The notes under the pieces were generated by a model that had not been told where the DNA came from, did not search any database, and was given only the letters and a program-made list of their open reading frames with translations. A DNA stretch of 26,474 bases. It comes from JBBSHJ01 sp038253135. Its GTDB lineage: Bacteria > Actinomycetota > Actinomycetes > Mycobacteriales > QHCD01. Below, one piece after another: positions 1 to 8,770 of the stretch (positions are counted from its first letter, which is position 1; each line of letters begins with the position of its first letter). The position numbers were made by a program, and so were the translations under genes. The stretch is from contig JBBSHJ010000042.1 of the NCBI GenBank assembly GCA_038253135.1, forward strand, positions 1 through 26,474, written 5' to 3'.

Positions 1-41
1 CATTGCAAGCTCATGACGCCAAGCGCGTACCAAGGTTTCCG

Positions 42-66
42 GGCGCTCCGATTCTTTCCGTGGGTG
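42..66 (+). repeat. IS left inverted repeat
   Basis: This 25-bp repeat begins GGCGCTCC and contains TTTCCGTGGG. It lies 11 bp beyond the transposase stop codon and matches the reverse complement of 1407-1431 at about 18 of 25 positions. Confidence 0.75.
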
Positions 67-77
67 ACTGAACCGTT

Positions 78-1318
78 TCATCGGCCGGGGAGGGGTGGGC
101 AGTGGCCGCCGCGGTCGAGGAGGGCGAGGGCGATGAGGTGCACGGGTTGCTTGAAGCCGTAGGCGATGCGAGCCAGCAGCCGGGTGTTGGCGTTCGTTGA
201 CTCGACCAGCCCGTTGGACAGGTCGGTGAGGAGGGCGTTGAGGATGCCGACCTCGTGCGCTCGGATCTTGCGGCCGAGTTCGACGAAGGCGGGGATGCGG
301 CTGCGGACCGCCCACCGGCACCACTGCTCGAGCATGCCGATGGCCTCACCGTTCTTGACGTGCAGGATCTGTCGGAGCTGCTCTTTCAGCAGGTAGGCCC
401 GGTAGAGCGTCCGGTTCGTCTTGGCGATCCAGGCCAGCTTGGCCTGCTGGTTGGCCGACAGGTCCTCCGGGTTCCGCCACAACGCGTAGCGGGCCCCCTT
501 CAGGTCGGTGGCTTGGGCCTTCATGCCGTCGCGGCGGGCCGTGTTCCAGGTCTCGCGGCGGACCACGTCGAGGGCGTCGGTGGCCCAGCGGGCGATGTGG
601 AACGGGTCCAGGCAGACGACGACGTCGGGGCAGTGCGCTCGAGCTTCGTCGGCGATCCAGCCGCCGCGTCGCAGGACACGAGCCGGATCTGCTGGCAGCG
701 CTCGGCGCCGAGCGCTTCGAAGAAGGCGCTGAGGGTGGCTCGGTCGTGGCCGGGCTTGGCCCACACCAGCCGGCCCGTCCCGTGGTCGACGACGACCATC
801 AGGTAGCGGTGGTTCTTCCTGTAGGAGATCTCGTCGATGCCGATGCGGACCAGCCCGTCGAACGGGTCGCGGACAGCCCGGTCAGCGGCAACGACCCGGT
901 CGATGATGACCCCGACGGTGGCCCAGCCGATGCGCAGCAGCTCCTGCACCGAACTCTTGGAGAGACGCACGGCCAGCCACGCCACCAGCGCTTCGAACCC
1001 GAAGGTGTGCCTCGCCTTGTGAGCGGCCCCCGGCACCTGGGCCACCGTCGGCCCATGCTCGGGACAGTTCACCCGAGGCGCGTCGGCCTCCAAGAACGCC
1101 TGCGTCGGACCCAGGTCCAAGGTCCGCCACCGCCGTCGCCCCTCGCCCTGGTCATAGCCCGGCGACCGCCGGACGCACGCCCCACAGCGCCGCTTGGTGG
1201 CCCGCCGCGGCCGGACCGACGCCACGATCGCGCCCGCCAGGTCGTCGTAGTCGACGGCCTCGATCACCGTGGCCGCGTCGACACCCAACGTCGCCCGCCA
1301 TACGCTCGCACGCAGCAC
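78..1318 (-). pseudogene. ISL3-family transposase, one-base frameshift
   Basis: Two overlapping minus-strand frames together make one transposase of about 413 residues, a normal ISL3 length. The first (from 1318) carries the N-terminal zinc-ribbon-like cysteines (CGAC, then CPEHGPT) and the start of the catalytic domain (GIDEISYRKNHRYLMVVVDH, DDE-type first Asp). The second carries CLDPFHIARWATDAL and ends in GGHCPPLPGR, which resembles the normal C-terminus of the family. The family's usual DAAGWIADEA becomes DAAAGSPTKL here. This is explained by loss of a single G near 658-662. The gene is complete at both ends, so the frameshift is the only visible lesion. A sequencing error is possible. 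Programmed frameshifting is unlikely because ISL3 transposases are normally read from one frame and no slippery heptamer is evident. Confidence 0.85.
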
Positions 1319-1406
1319 CCCGCTCGCCTCCCACGGTTCAAGGACCTTCGACAGCCCGAGAACCTAGAGAACGAGCGGGGTGCCCCCCGCGATCAGACCT
1401 CAGACC

Positions 1407-1431
1407 CGCCCACGGAAACGAGAGGAGAGCC
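1407..1431 (-). repeat. IS right inverted repeat
   Basis: Read on the minus strand this begins GGCTCTCC and carries the same TTTCCGTGGG core as the left end. It lies about 90 bp upstream of the transposase start, leaving room for the element's own promoter. Confidence 0.75.
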
Positions 1432-1737
1432 CCATTTCCAGGCTGGTGCAGTCAAAGCACGATCTGGCTCTCACTGACAGCGCCCGAAGCTTACCGCGAC
1501 TACACGTCATCGGCGTGCGCTAACGGTACACAGGCTAACGGCCAATTGATTCAAGGCGTAATACATGCTTATGGACCACACCGTGTGCGCCTTTCCAGTT
1601 GACGGGTCCACGGCACCAATCGCGATGAGGCCCGTCGCGTACGCGTGGCCACTGTCGTTGCATTGATAGACATCGCATACTCACGTATCTCGTTCGATCT
1701 CCTTTTGACAGACTGAGCCTGGATCGGGCGGCACTAC
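1432..1737. other. Intergenic DNA of lower GC between the IS and mazG
   Basis: About 300 bp separate the right IS end from the mazG stop codon. The stretch 1490-1700 is visibly richer in A and T than its surroundings and holds no intact gene I can support. The only coding-like signal is the minus-strand fragment at 1507-1680, listed separately. No clear terminator hairpin for the mazG operon was recognised. The composition suggests decayed or foreign DNA at the IS insertion site. Confidence 0.5.
1507..1680 (-). pseudogene. Possible decayed gene fragment, 57 codons
   Basis: A minus-strand frame bounded by stops (TGA at 1681-1683 upstream, TGA at 1507-1509) reads 57 residues that look protein-like: VCDVYQCNDSGHAYATGLIA, followed by a stretch containing DPSTGKAHTVW and MYYALNQLAV. 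Roughly 70% of third positions are G or C, well above the two alternative frames. The frame has no ATG, GTG or TTG at a sensible place apart from its interior. An AAGGAG sequence lies 15-20 nt upstream, at about 1695-1702, so the true start may have been lost to a small indel. I do not recognise the family. It could equally be a chance open frame. Confidence 0.3.
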
Positions 1738-2625
1738 CTAGGACGCGGCGTCCGGCGCCTTGGTCTCGGCCGCGCGCACGGCCACGTCGTACGCCGTCGC
1801 GACGTCCCGCAGCGCCTGCTCCGGATCGATGCCGGCCGCCCGCGCCCGAGCCACGAGCGCGAAGAGTTCGGCACCGATCGACCCGTCGACAGCGGACGCG
1901 ACCTCGCCGAATCCCGCGCGATCGGCCTTGCGCTGCAGGGTTTCGGCGAGCTTCAGTGCGGGCAGCGATCGCGGTACGCCGTCCAGCGACGAACCTCGCT
2001 GTTTCTCCGCCTTCTTGATCTCTTCCCAGTTCCGGTGCACCTCGGCAGAGTCGCGCACGGGCACCTCGGCGAAGACATGCGGGTGGCGGCGGATCAGCTT
2101 CGCCGCAATTCCCACCGCCACGTCGTCGATCGTGTAGTCCTCGTTGTCCGCGGCGATGCGGGAATGGAAGAGCACCTGCAGCAGCACGTCACCGAGCTCC
2201 TCGCGTAAGCCGTCGACGTCGCCGCCGGTGATCGCATCGACGGCTTCGTAGGTCTCCTCGACGAGATACTGGCGCAGGCTCTCATGGGTCTGCTCCGCGT
2301 CCCAGGGGCAGCCGCCGGGACCGCGCAGCCGATCCATGACGGCAACGGCATCCAGCAATCGGGCGCCCGGCAGATCCCACGAGCCGCGGATGATCGTCGC
2401 ATTCCCCAGCGCGGCAAGGGTTTCCGCGTCGTCAACCGAGACCAGCGCGACGGCCTCGTCGGGTAGGTCACTGACGGCGGTGCAGGTCACGCCGATGCCC
2501 GCGGCGCGTACGCCGGCCACGTCGACCCCCACGGCGTAACAGGGGCCGCTGCGCAGAGCGTCCCATGCCGGTGCGGCCAGGATGCCGCTCGGAACGCGGG
2601 GCGAGCACGTCACTATCAGCATCAC
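1738..2625 (-). CDS. mazG: MazG nucleoside triphosphate pyrophosphohydrolase
   Basis: MazG hydrolyses (d)NTPs to the monophosphate and pyrophosphate, removing damaged nucleotides and affecting stress nucleotide levels. In this 295-residue protein the MazG domain starts near residue 95 with MDRLRGPGGCPWDAEQTHES, the family signature. The EExxE...ExxD metal-binding set is present: E123, E124, E127 in EETYEAVDAI, then E142/E143 and D146 in REELGDVLLQVLFHS. The first 90 residues are an actinobacterial-type N-terminal extension of unclear role. The start is GTG at 2625, overlapping the stop of the upstream lipoprotein gene by 4 nt (ATG at 2622 is equally possible). No good Shine-Dalgarno is visible, so translational coupling is likely. 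It is the last gene of the mfd operon. Confidence 0.93.
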   Translation of the reverse strand: MMLIVTCSPRVPSGILAAPAWDALRSGPCYAVGVDVAGVRAAGIGVTCTAVSDLPDEAVALVSVDDAETLAALGNATIIRGSWDLPGARLLDAVAVMDRLRGPGGCPWDAEQTHESLRQYLVEETYEAVDAITGGDVDGLREELGDVLLQVLFHSRIAADNEDYTIDDVAVGIAAKLIRRHPHVFAEVPVRDSAEVHRNWEEIKKAEKQRGSSLDGVPRSLPALKLAETLQRKADRAGFGEVASAVDGSIGAELFALVARARAAGIDPEQALRDVATAYDVAVRAAETKAPDAAS

Positions 2626-3767
2626 GACACCGTCAGCACGGCGAGGTGATCGTCCAACCCGACCAGCATTGCTCCCGACGACCAGCCGACCTCGCGCATG
2701 TCCGGTGCATAGAAGCGACCCGATCTGAGCTTCCGGCCGGTCAGTCCGGGCTCGGCCGTCACCATCAGCGCTCCCGTGCCCCCGGCGCGTAGCTGCTTCG
2801 CCGTCGGAGACGCGATGGAGGCGAGGGCGTGCCCGGCCGGTGACCAGGTCGGTCCGTGCACGTTGTGGCCACCGGCCACGGGTGTGGGCGTGTGGGAGCG
2901 CAGATCGATCACCTCGGCGTCGGTGGGTCCGGCCACGCGCGGAGTGCTGTCCGTCGACTCCGGCGCCTGGCTGCTCACCAGCAGGTACCTTCCGTCAGCC
3001 GACAGGCTCAGCAGCGACCGATCGAGACCCTTCCGCGGCTCGACCAGCGCCCGGGCGGTCGAGCCGTCTACGGCCTGCGAGTAGACGGTTCCCCGGCTTG
3101 CGGTCGCGTCCTTCGTCCAGAAGACCGTGGTGCCGTCGGCGCTGAAGACCAGCGCGCCGAGTCGCCCCATCGTCGTACCGGCCAGCTGCCCGAGGACGGT
3201 GAGCTTGCCGCCGGCCGCGGCGACGGAGCACAACTGCACCGCACCGTCGGGCTCCGTCGTCCGGGCGAACCGGATCGCGGTGCCGTCGCCGGACCAGCTC
3301 GGCCACAGATCGACGAAGCCGCCGCGGCGGCGCGCGAGCCGGCTCCCCGTCACGCCGTCGTCGGTGAGGTCCGTGACCTCGCCCGACGAGGTGTCGATCA
3401 CCTCGATGTCCGGGTCGACGAACCTCAGGAAGTATGGCTCCGTCGTGACGTACCTGCTCCCGTCCGGCGACCACGACCCCGCGAAGGTGTTGTCGTGGTC
3501 CCCGCGCGTGGTGCAGGTGTCGCCGCCGCTCACGGCGCGGAAGCACAGCTTGTCCTCGGACTCGAGCGAGATCGACGCGCCGTCGGGAGACAGCCGCCCG
3601 GTCCTGGCATCCACCGACGTGGTGCCGACGACCCGCAGCCCGCCGACGTCCAGGACCGGGGTGCCGCGCCCGCTCGTCGCCGTGCTGCATCCGACGGCCA
3701 CGAGCAGTCCAGCGCAGGCGGTGGCGTGCGCGGCCCGCCGCCCGGCGCGGACCAGGGGTGCGCTCAT
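2622..3767 (-). CDS. TolB/PD40-type beta-propeller lipoprotein, function unknown
   Basis: The 381-residue product begins with a basic N-terminus, a hydrophobic stretch and a lipobox-like LLVAVGC (Cys27), so it is predicted to be exported and lipid-anchored outside the membrane. After that it carries repeated blades of the PD40 type: RLSPDGASISLES, SWSPDGSRYVTTE, WPSWSGDGTAIRF, LVFSADGTTVFWT, SLSADGRYLLVSS and TWSPAGHALASIA. This fits a six-bladed propeller like TolB, normally a protein- or ligand-binding surface. No catalytic motif is visible. The gene lies between the SurA-like lipoprotein (64 nt) and mazG (4-nt overlap), so it is probably co-expressed with mfd and mazG. Its link to repair or nucleotide hydrolysis is not obvious. 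The start at 3767 has only a weak ribosome-binding site. Confidence 0.75.
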   Translation of the reverse strand: MSAPLVRAGRRAAHATACAGLLVAVGCSTATSGRGTPVLDVGGLRVVGTTSVDARTGRLSPDGASISLESEDKLCFRAVSGGDTCTTRGDHDNTFAGSWSPDGSRYVTTEPYFLRFVDPDIEVIDTSSGEVTDLTDDGVTGSRLARRRGGFVDLWPSWSGDGTAIRFARTTEPDGAVQLCSVAAAGGKLTVLGQLAGTTMGRLGALVFSADGTTVFWTKDATASRGTVYSQAVDGSTARALVEPRKGLDRSLLSLSADGRYLLVSSQAPESTDSTPRVAGPTDAEVIDLRSHTPTPVAGGHNVHGPTWSPAGHALASIASPTAKQLRAGGTGALMVTAEPGLTGRKLRSGRFYAPDMREVGWSSGAMLVGLDDHLAVLTVS

Positions 3768-3831
3768 CGAGGAATGGTCATCGAGGACCGGTCGGCACGC
3801 ATATCGACGGCACGCCAGCAGCAGGTCGCGA

Positions 3832-4779
3832 TCACTTCGACAGGATCAGCCCCGGGTCGGACCCGCCGTCGATCGCGTGATCGCTCGGATTCCACCTGCC
3901 GTATCGCGGATTGACCTTGATCCGCGCGTCCCTGCCCCAGAGGCCCTTCTTGGCGCCGGCCGAGTAGGCCTGCACCAGGAAGGCCTGCGCTGAGGACGGG
4001 TCAGCCATCTCCTCGAGCGACTCGAGGGTGACCTTCCTGACGCTGATCACGAAGAGCAGATCCTGGCCGGACTGCCCCTGCGCCGGCTGCTGGAGCACCT
4101 GCACCCGGCCGGTCCGCTCGGCCTTGTTGACCGCGGCCGTCGCGAGCGGCGCCTGCCGCTCGAGCTGGGTGGCGGAGCTTGTCGCCGGCTTGGCCAGGGT
4201 CGCGCCGCCCGTGGTGTAGGGCTTGGCGATGTCGGTGTAGGCGGCCGGGTTCGCCTGCACCGCCGCGCTCACCGCGGACGCGACGTACGTGTCGGGGACA
4301 CGGATGAAGCCGTAGGTCACCGAATCGGGAGGCGTTGAGACTCCGGAGTCGACCGCGATCCGCGCTCCCAGCGCAACCATCCGTGCGAAGGTCTTCCGCT
4401 GGTTCGGGACGATCCCGTACTGGGCCAGGCTGGACGCATCGAGCGCTGATACCGCCGTCTGCACGACCTGGATGTCACCGTTGGTCACCGAGACGCCGCG
4501 CTTGGTCGCGGCATCCTCGACCAGCTTGGCCTCGATCTCGTGGCTCAGGACCTTGCGGGTCAGCTCCTGCTGCTTGCCGGTCCACTGGCTCCTGAACGCG
4601 TCGTCGCGAAGGCCGCTGCGGACCAGGCTCCGCAGGCTGGAGACGGTGATCTTGCCGCCGTTGACCGTCGCCGCGTCGGTCGGCCGGTCGCATCCCACGA
4701 CGCCAGCCGCCAGCAGCGCGCATACCGGCACCACGGCAAGGGTGCGGCGGATCCGAACCCACCGGTGGGCTGGTTTCAC
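3832..4779 (-). CDS. SurA N-terminal domain lipoprotein
   Basis: This 315-residue protein has an N-terminal signal (RRTLAVVPVCALLAAGVVGC) with Cys30 as the likely lipidated residue. Just after it comes DAATVNGGKITVSSLRSLV, the typical opening of SurA/PrsA chaperones. The helical chaperone-like region runs to about residue 120. I cannot identify an intact parvulin PPIase domain in the C-terminal half, so a chaperone role without isomerase activity is more likely. Such lipoproteins often sit beside mfd and mazG in actinobacteria. The gene is 85 nt downstream of mfd and 64 nt upstream of the propeller gene, all on one strand, consistent with one operon. Start: ATG at 4779, with the signal peptide immediately following. 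Confidence 0.8.
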   Translation of the reverse strand: MKPAHRWVRIRRTLAVVPVCALLAAGVVGCDRPTDAATVNGGKITVSSLRSLVRSGLRDDAFRSQWTGKQQELTRKVLSHEIEAKLVEDAATKRGVSVTNGDIQVVQTAVSALDASSLAQYGIVPNQRKTFARMVALGARIAVDSGVSTPPDSVTYGFIRVPDTYVASAVSAAVQANPAAYTDIAKPYTTGGATLAKPATSSATQLERQAPLATAAVNKAERTGRVQVLQQPAQGQSGQDLLFVISVRKVTLESLEEMADPSSAQAFLVQAYSAGAKKGLWGRDARIKVNPRYGRWNPSDHAIDGGSDPGLILSK

Positions 4780-4864
4780 GAGCGTCCCTTCACGGATCGG
4801 ATCGAGCGGCCGGTGTGCCTCCGCGCACGCGCAAGGATGCCGCCGAGGTTGGGCTGACAGAATC

Positions 4865-7800
4865 TCATGCCGACCCGGAGGCTTCGGCCTTCGGGGCCGC
4901 CGGCGCCGGCACGATCTGCTCGACGAAGTCGCGGCACCACTCGATCAGGGCCAGTCCGCGCAGCGGCTGCCCGCCGACCGAGCGGCCCGACACGACCGCG
5001 CCCGCGGCGTCGACCCGCGGCGCCGGAGTGGACACGGTCGAGACGGTCGACTTGATGATCGACCCCGGATAGAGCCGGTGCAGGCGCAGCTGCTCCGACT
5101 CGCGCAGGTCCACCGGCGCGAAGCGGATCATCTTGCCCTGCGCCGATACGTCGGTCAGCCCGCACAGCCGGATCATGGCGCGCAGGCGCGCGACCGCGAG
5201 CAGCGCCACGACCGGCGGCGGCGCGTCGCCGTACCGGTCGGCGATCTCCGCCTCGACCGCGTCGATGTCGGCGCCGGTCAGGGCGGACGCGAGCTTGCGG
5301 TAGGCCTCCATCCGGAGCCGCTCCCCCGGGATGTAGTCGTGCGGCAGGTGCGCGTCGACCGGGAGATCGACCTTCACGTCGACCGGCTCGGCCTCGACCG
5401 CATCACCGGCCTGCGACCGGAAGTCGGTGACCGCGTCGGACACGAGCCGGACGTAAAGGTCGAAGCCGACCCCCGCGATGTGGCCGGACTGCTCGCCGCC
5501 GAGCAGGTTGCCGGCGCCGCGGATCTCCAGATCCTTCATCGCGACGGCCATGCCGGCACCGAGGTCGGCGTTCTGGGCGATGGTCGCGAGCCGGTCGTAC
5601 GCCGTCTCGGTGAGCGGTTTGTCGGACGGGTAGAGGAAGTAGGCGTAGGCCCGCTCCCGGGCGCGACCGACCCGGCCGCGGAGCTGGTGCAGCTGCGACA
5701 GGCCGAGCACGTCGGCCCGCTCGACGATCAGCGTGTTGGCGTTGGCGATGTCGATGCCCGACTCGACGATCGTGGTGCAGACCAGGACGTCGTACTCCTT
5801 CTCCCAGAAGCCGAGCATCACCTGCTCGAGCCGGTGCTCGGCCATCTGACCGTGCGCGACGGCGATCCGGGCCTCGGGGACCAGCTCGCGCAGCCGCCGG
5901 GCCGAGCGCTCGATGGTCTCGACCCGGTTGTGGACGAAGAAGACCTGGCCCTCGCGCAGGAGTTCGCGCCGGATCGCGGCCGTGATCTGCTTGGCGTCGT
6001 ACTGGCCGACGAAGGTCAGCACCGGATGGCGTTCCTCGGGCGGGGTGAGGATCGTGGACATCTCCCGGATCCCGGTCAGCGACATCTCCAGGGTCCGCGG
6101 GATCGGCGTCGCGCTCATCGACAGCACGTCGACGGCGGTGCGCATCTGCTTGAGGAATTCCTTGTGCTCGACGCCGAAACGCTGCTCCTCATCGACGATG
6201 ACGAGGCCCAGGTCCTTGAACCGCGTATTCGACGACAGCAACCGATGGGTGCCGATCGCGATGTCCACCGTGCCGTCGGTGATCCCGACGATCGCGCTCT
6301 CCTGCTCGGCGGCCGAGTTGAATCGGCTGACCATGGCGACCTTGACAGGGAACTGCGCGAAACGCTCGGTGAAGGTGGTGAAGTGCTGCTGGGCAAGGAG
6401 TGTGGTGGGGACGAGTACGACGACCTGCTTGCCGTCCTGGACGGCCTTGAACGCCGCGCGTACGGCGATTTCGGTCTTGCCGTAGCCGACGTCCCCGCAG
6501 ATGATCCGGTCCATCGGAACGGACAGCGCCATGTCCTGCTTGACCTCATTGATCGCGGCCAACTGGTCGGGCGTTTCCACGTAGGGGAACGCATCCTCGA
6601 GCTCGCGCTGCCAGGGCGTGTCGCCCGAGAATGCGTACCCGGGTGAGGCCATCCGCGCGGAATACAGCCGGATCAATTCGGCCGCGATCTCCTTGACCGC
6701 CTTGCGGGCGCGGCCCTTGGTCTTGGCCCAGTCCGATCCGCCGAGCTTGTTCAGGCTCGGCTGCTCGCCGCCGACATAACGGGTGATCTGGTCCAGCGAG
6801 TCGGTGGGAACGAAGAGCCGATCGCCCGGATGCCCTCGGCGGTTGGGCGCGTACTCGACGATGAGGTATTCGCGCTCGCCGCCGGCAACGGTGCGCCGCA
6901 CCATCTCGATGTAACGGCCGACGCCGTGGTGCTCGTGGACGACGAGGTCGCCGGGCAGCAGGGTGACGAGGTCGATGGCGTTGCGGCGGCGTGAGGGCAG
7001 CCTGCGCATGTCCTTGGTCGACTGCCCGCGTGAGCCGGTCAGGTCGGCCTCGGTGAGCACGACCAGTCCGCGCGGCTCGGCGACAAACCCGTGTTCGAGC
7101 CGGCCGGTGCTCACGGACACGATGCCCGGCTCAGGGGGGTCGGGCAGGTCGGGCACGAGCCGGACCGGGACGGACGCGTCGCGCAGCCGCTCGACCGCTC
7201 GCGCAGCGGTGCCGTGCCCGGCGACGACCACGGCGACCCGATGCCCGGCCGAGACCCACCGCTGCAGGTCCGAGGTCGCGCGTTCGGTGTCGCCGCGGTA
7301 GCTCTCGGCCGCGACAGCGTCGGCGGCGCTGGCTTGCGCGTCGGTGTCGGCGGCCGTCGCAGCCAGGCGCGCGGCGTACTCGTCGTCCTCCTCGTCCCAC
7401 CGCTGCGGCTCGGGCGCCGGTGCGGCCGTGAACGGGCCGGCCGACCACCACGGGATGCCGAGGTCGCCGGCCTCCACCCGCAGATCGCCGAGGGAGTGAT
7501 AGGACGCGGAGTCGAGATCGATCGGCGCCGACCCGCCGACGGCCGCGGCAGCCCATGATGCGGCGAGGAATTCCTCGCTGGTGCGGACGAGGTCGGCGGA
7601 GCGGGTGCGCACCCGTTCGGGATCGAGCACGAGCACGTGCGCACCGGCCGGTACGTCGTGCAGCAGCGAGCGGAGATCGTCGACGAGCACCGGCGCCAGG
7701 GACTCCATCCCCTCGACCGCGGTGCCGTCGGCTATCTTGTCGAACATTCCGGCCAGATCACCGTTGCCGGCGGCGCCCTGCGCCGCGGCGTGCTCCTTCG

Positions 7801-8554
7801 CCCGCTCGCGGACGGCGGGCGTCAGCAGCATCTCCCGGCACGGCGGGGCCCAGAGCCCGCGCTCGGCGGCCTCGACCGACCGCTGGTCGGCGACCGCGAA
7901 GTAGCGGATCTCCTCGATCTCCTCGCCGAAGAACTCCAGCCGCACCGGGTGCTGCTCGGTCGGCGGGAAGACGTCGACGATCCCGCCGCGCACCGCGACC
8001 TCGCCGCGCTTCTCGACCAGGTCGACCCGCGAGTAGCCGATGTCGACGAGGCCGTCGACGAGGCGTTCGAGGTCGAGCTCGTCGCCGGGCCGCGCCATGA
8101 CCGGGATGAGGTCGCCGAGACCCGCGACCACCGGCTGCAGCAGCGCCCGCACCGACGCAACGACCACCTTGAGCGGACCGGTCGCCGGATCGTCCGGTCG
8201 CGGGTGCGCCAACCGCCGCAGGACCGACAGCCGGCGCCCGACGGTGTCGGCACGGGGCGAGAGCTTCTCGTGCGGCAGCGTCTCCCACGACGGGAAGGTC
8301 GCGACCTCGTGCGGCGTCAGCAGATCGCCGAGCGCCGCCTCGAGATCCTCCGCCTCGCGGGTGGTGGCCGTGATCGCCAGCACCGGCCGGCCGGCGAAAT
8401 CGCCGTCGGACCGGGCCAGCGCGGCGATCAGGAAGGGGTAGAGCGACTCGGGGGCCGTGAGGTCAAGATGGGCGGCACCAGCGGAGTCGTGCAGCGCGGC
8501 GAAGGCGGGATCATCGGCGAGTGGGGTGAGCAGACCGGCGAGTTGTGGTGACAT
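4865..8554 (-). CDS. mfd: Mfd transcription-repair coupling factor
   Basis: Mfd recognises RNA polymerase stalled at a lesion, displaces it by ATP-driven translocation and recruits UvrA. The 1229-residue length is normal. A UvrB-like damage-recognition module fills roughly residues 1-340. The RNA-polymerase-interacting domain follows (LPGDLVVHEHHGVGRYIEM, about 533-552). The RecG-like motor has Walker A GDVGYGKT (687-694), DEEQRFGVEH (788 onward), MSATPIPRTLEMSL and later helicase motifs including QLRGRVGRARERAYAYFLYP. The C-terminal regulatory domain is present. A linker at about 375-420, rich in Ala, Asp and Glu, looks like a lineage-specific insertion. It heads a minus-strand run with the two lipoproteins and mazG. 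Start: ATG at 8554; the Shine-Dalgarno is poor, so a different nearby start cannot be excluded. Confidence 0.97.
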   Translation of the reverse strand: MSPQLAGLLTPLADDPAFAALHDSAGAAHLDLTAPESLYPFLIAALARSDGDFAGRPVLAITATTREAEDLEAALGDLLTPHEVATFPSWETLPHEKLSPRADTVGRRLSVLRRLAHPRPDDPATGPLKVVVASVRALLQPVVAGLGDLIPVMARPGDELDLERLVDGLVDIGYSRVDLVEKRGEVAVRGGIVDVFPPTEQHPVRLEFFGEEIEEIRYFAVADQRSVEAAERGLWAPPCREMLLTPAVRERAKEHAAAQGAAGNGDLAGMFDKIADGTAVEGMESLAPVLVDDLRSLLHDVPAGAHVLVLDPERVRTRSADLVRTSEEFLAASWAAAAVGGSAPIDLDSASYHSLGDLRVEAGDLGIPWWSAGPFTAAPAPEPQRWDEEDDEYAARLAATAADTDAQASAADAVAAESYRGDTERATSDLQRWVSAGHRVAVVVAGHGTAARAVERLRDASVPVRLVPDLPDPPEPGIVSVSTGRLEHGFVAEPRGLVVLTEADLTGSRGQSTKDMRRLPSRRRNAIDLVTLLPGDLVVHEHHGVGRYIEMVRRTVAGGEREYLIVEYAPNRRGHPGDRLFVPTDSLDQITRYVGGEQPSLNKLGGSDWAKTKGRARKAVKEIAAELIRLYSARMASPGYAFSGDTPWQRELEDAFPYVETPDQLAAINEVKQDMALSVPMDRIICGDVGYGKTEIAVRAAFKAVQDGKQVVVLVPTTLLAQQHFTTFTERFAQFPVKVAMVSRFNSAAEQESAIVGITDGTVDIAIGTHRLLSSNTRFKDLGLVIVDEEQRFGVEHKEFLKQMRTAVDVLSMSATPIPRTLEMSLTGIREMSTILTPPEERHPVLTFVGQYDAKQITAAIRRELLREGQVFFVHNRVETIERSARRLRELVPEARIAVAHGQMAEHRLEQVMLGFWEKEYDVLVCTTIVESGIDIANANTLIVERADVLGLSQLHQLRGRVGRARERAYAYFLYPSDKPLTETAYDRLATIAQNADLGAGMAVAMKDLEIRGAGNLLGGEQSGHIAGVGFDLYVRLVSDAVTDFRSQAGDAVEAEPVDVKVDLPVDAHLPHDYIPGERLRMEAYRKLASALTGADIDAVEAEIADRYGDAPPPVVALLAVARLRAMIRLCGLTDVSAQGKMIRFAPVDLRESEQLRLHRLYPGSIIKSTVSTVSTPAPRVDAAGAVVSGRSVGGQPLRGLALIEWCRDFVEQIVPAPAAPKAEASGSA

Positions 8555-8626
8555 TGCGGTGGCGGCAACCTTTCGCTGGACAGCACGAATGCCCCCAGTC
8601 AGGCGGCGACCGGGGGTTCGACTTCG

Positions 8627-8632
8627 ACCCTA
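8627..8632 (-). promoter_or_regulatory. Candidate -10 box for mfd
   Basis: Read on the minus strand this is TAGGGT, a common actinobacterial -10 hexamer, about 72 nt upstream of the mfd ATG. I see no convincing -35 hexamer at 16-18 bp, so the call rests on the -10 alone. Confidence 0.3.
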
Positions 8633-8770
8633 CGCCGCGGCACCGACACCGTCTCCCGCGGTTTGTCAGCGGGCGAGCCGGGGTGTCGCGGTCGTGCCGC
8701 GAGCGGCCGACCGCTCGGCCTGGCCCGGCAGTTACTGGGATGCGGAAGGGGAATACCCGTGAGGGAAGCG

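Larger units (their letters stand above)
42..1431 (-). mobile_element. ISL3-family insertion sequence, about 1.39 kb, transposase frameshifted
   Basis: The element is bounded by 25-bp imperfect inverted repeats (42-66 and 1407-1431, about 18 of 25 positions matching, with a shared TTTCCGTGGG core) and holds a single transposase gene on the minus strand. The size, the one-gene layout and the transposase family agree with ISL3. The family normally makes an 8-bp target duplication. The flanks here (ending at 40 and starting at 1432) share only TTTCC (36-40 and 1435-1439), so no clean duplication is visible. Either the exact end is off by a base, or the flanks have diverged or recombined. The element lies downstream of mazG and does not interrupt a recognisable gene. 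With a broken transposase it could move only if a related enzyme acted in trans. Confidence 0.85.

Noticed and set aside
640..680. Programmed frameshift in the transposase
   Set aside because: ISL3 transposases are normally single-frame and there is no slippery sequence; one missing G explains the data.
4472..6646. A 724-codon open frame on the plus strand
   Set aside because: It runs antisense across the SurA-like and mfd genes, is rich in Arg, Asp and Gly with no recognisable domain, and is the usual high-GC shadow of mfd.
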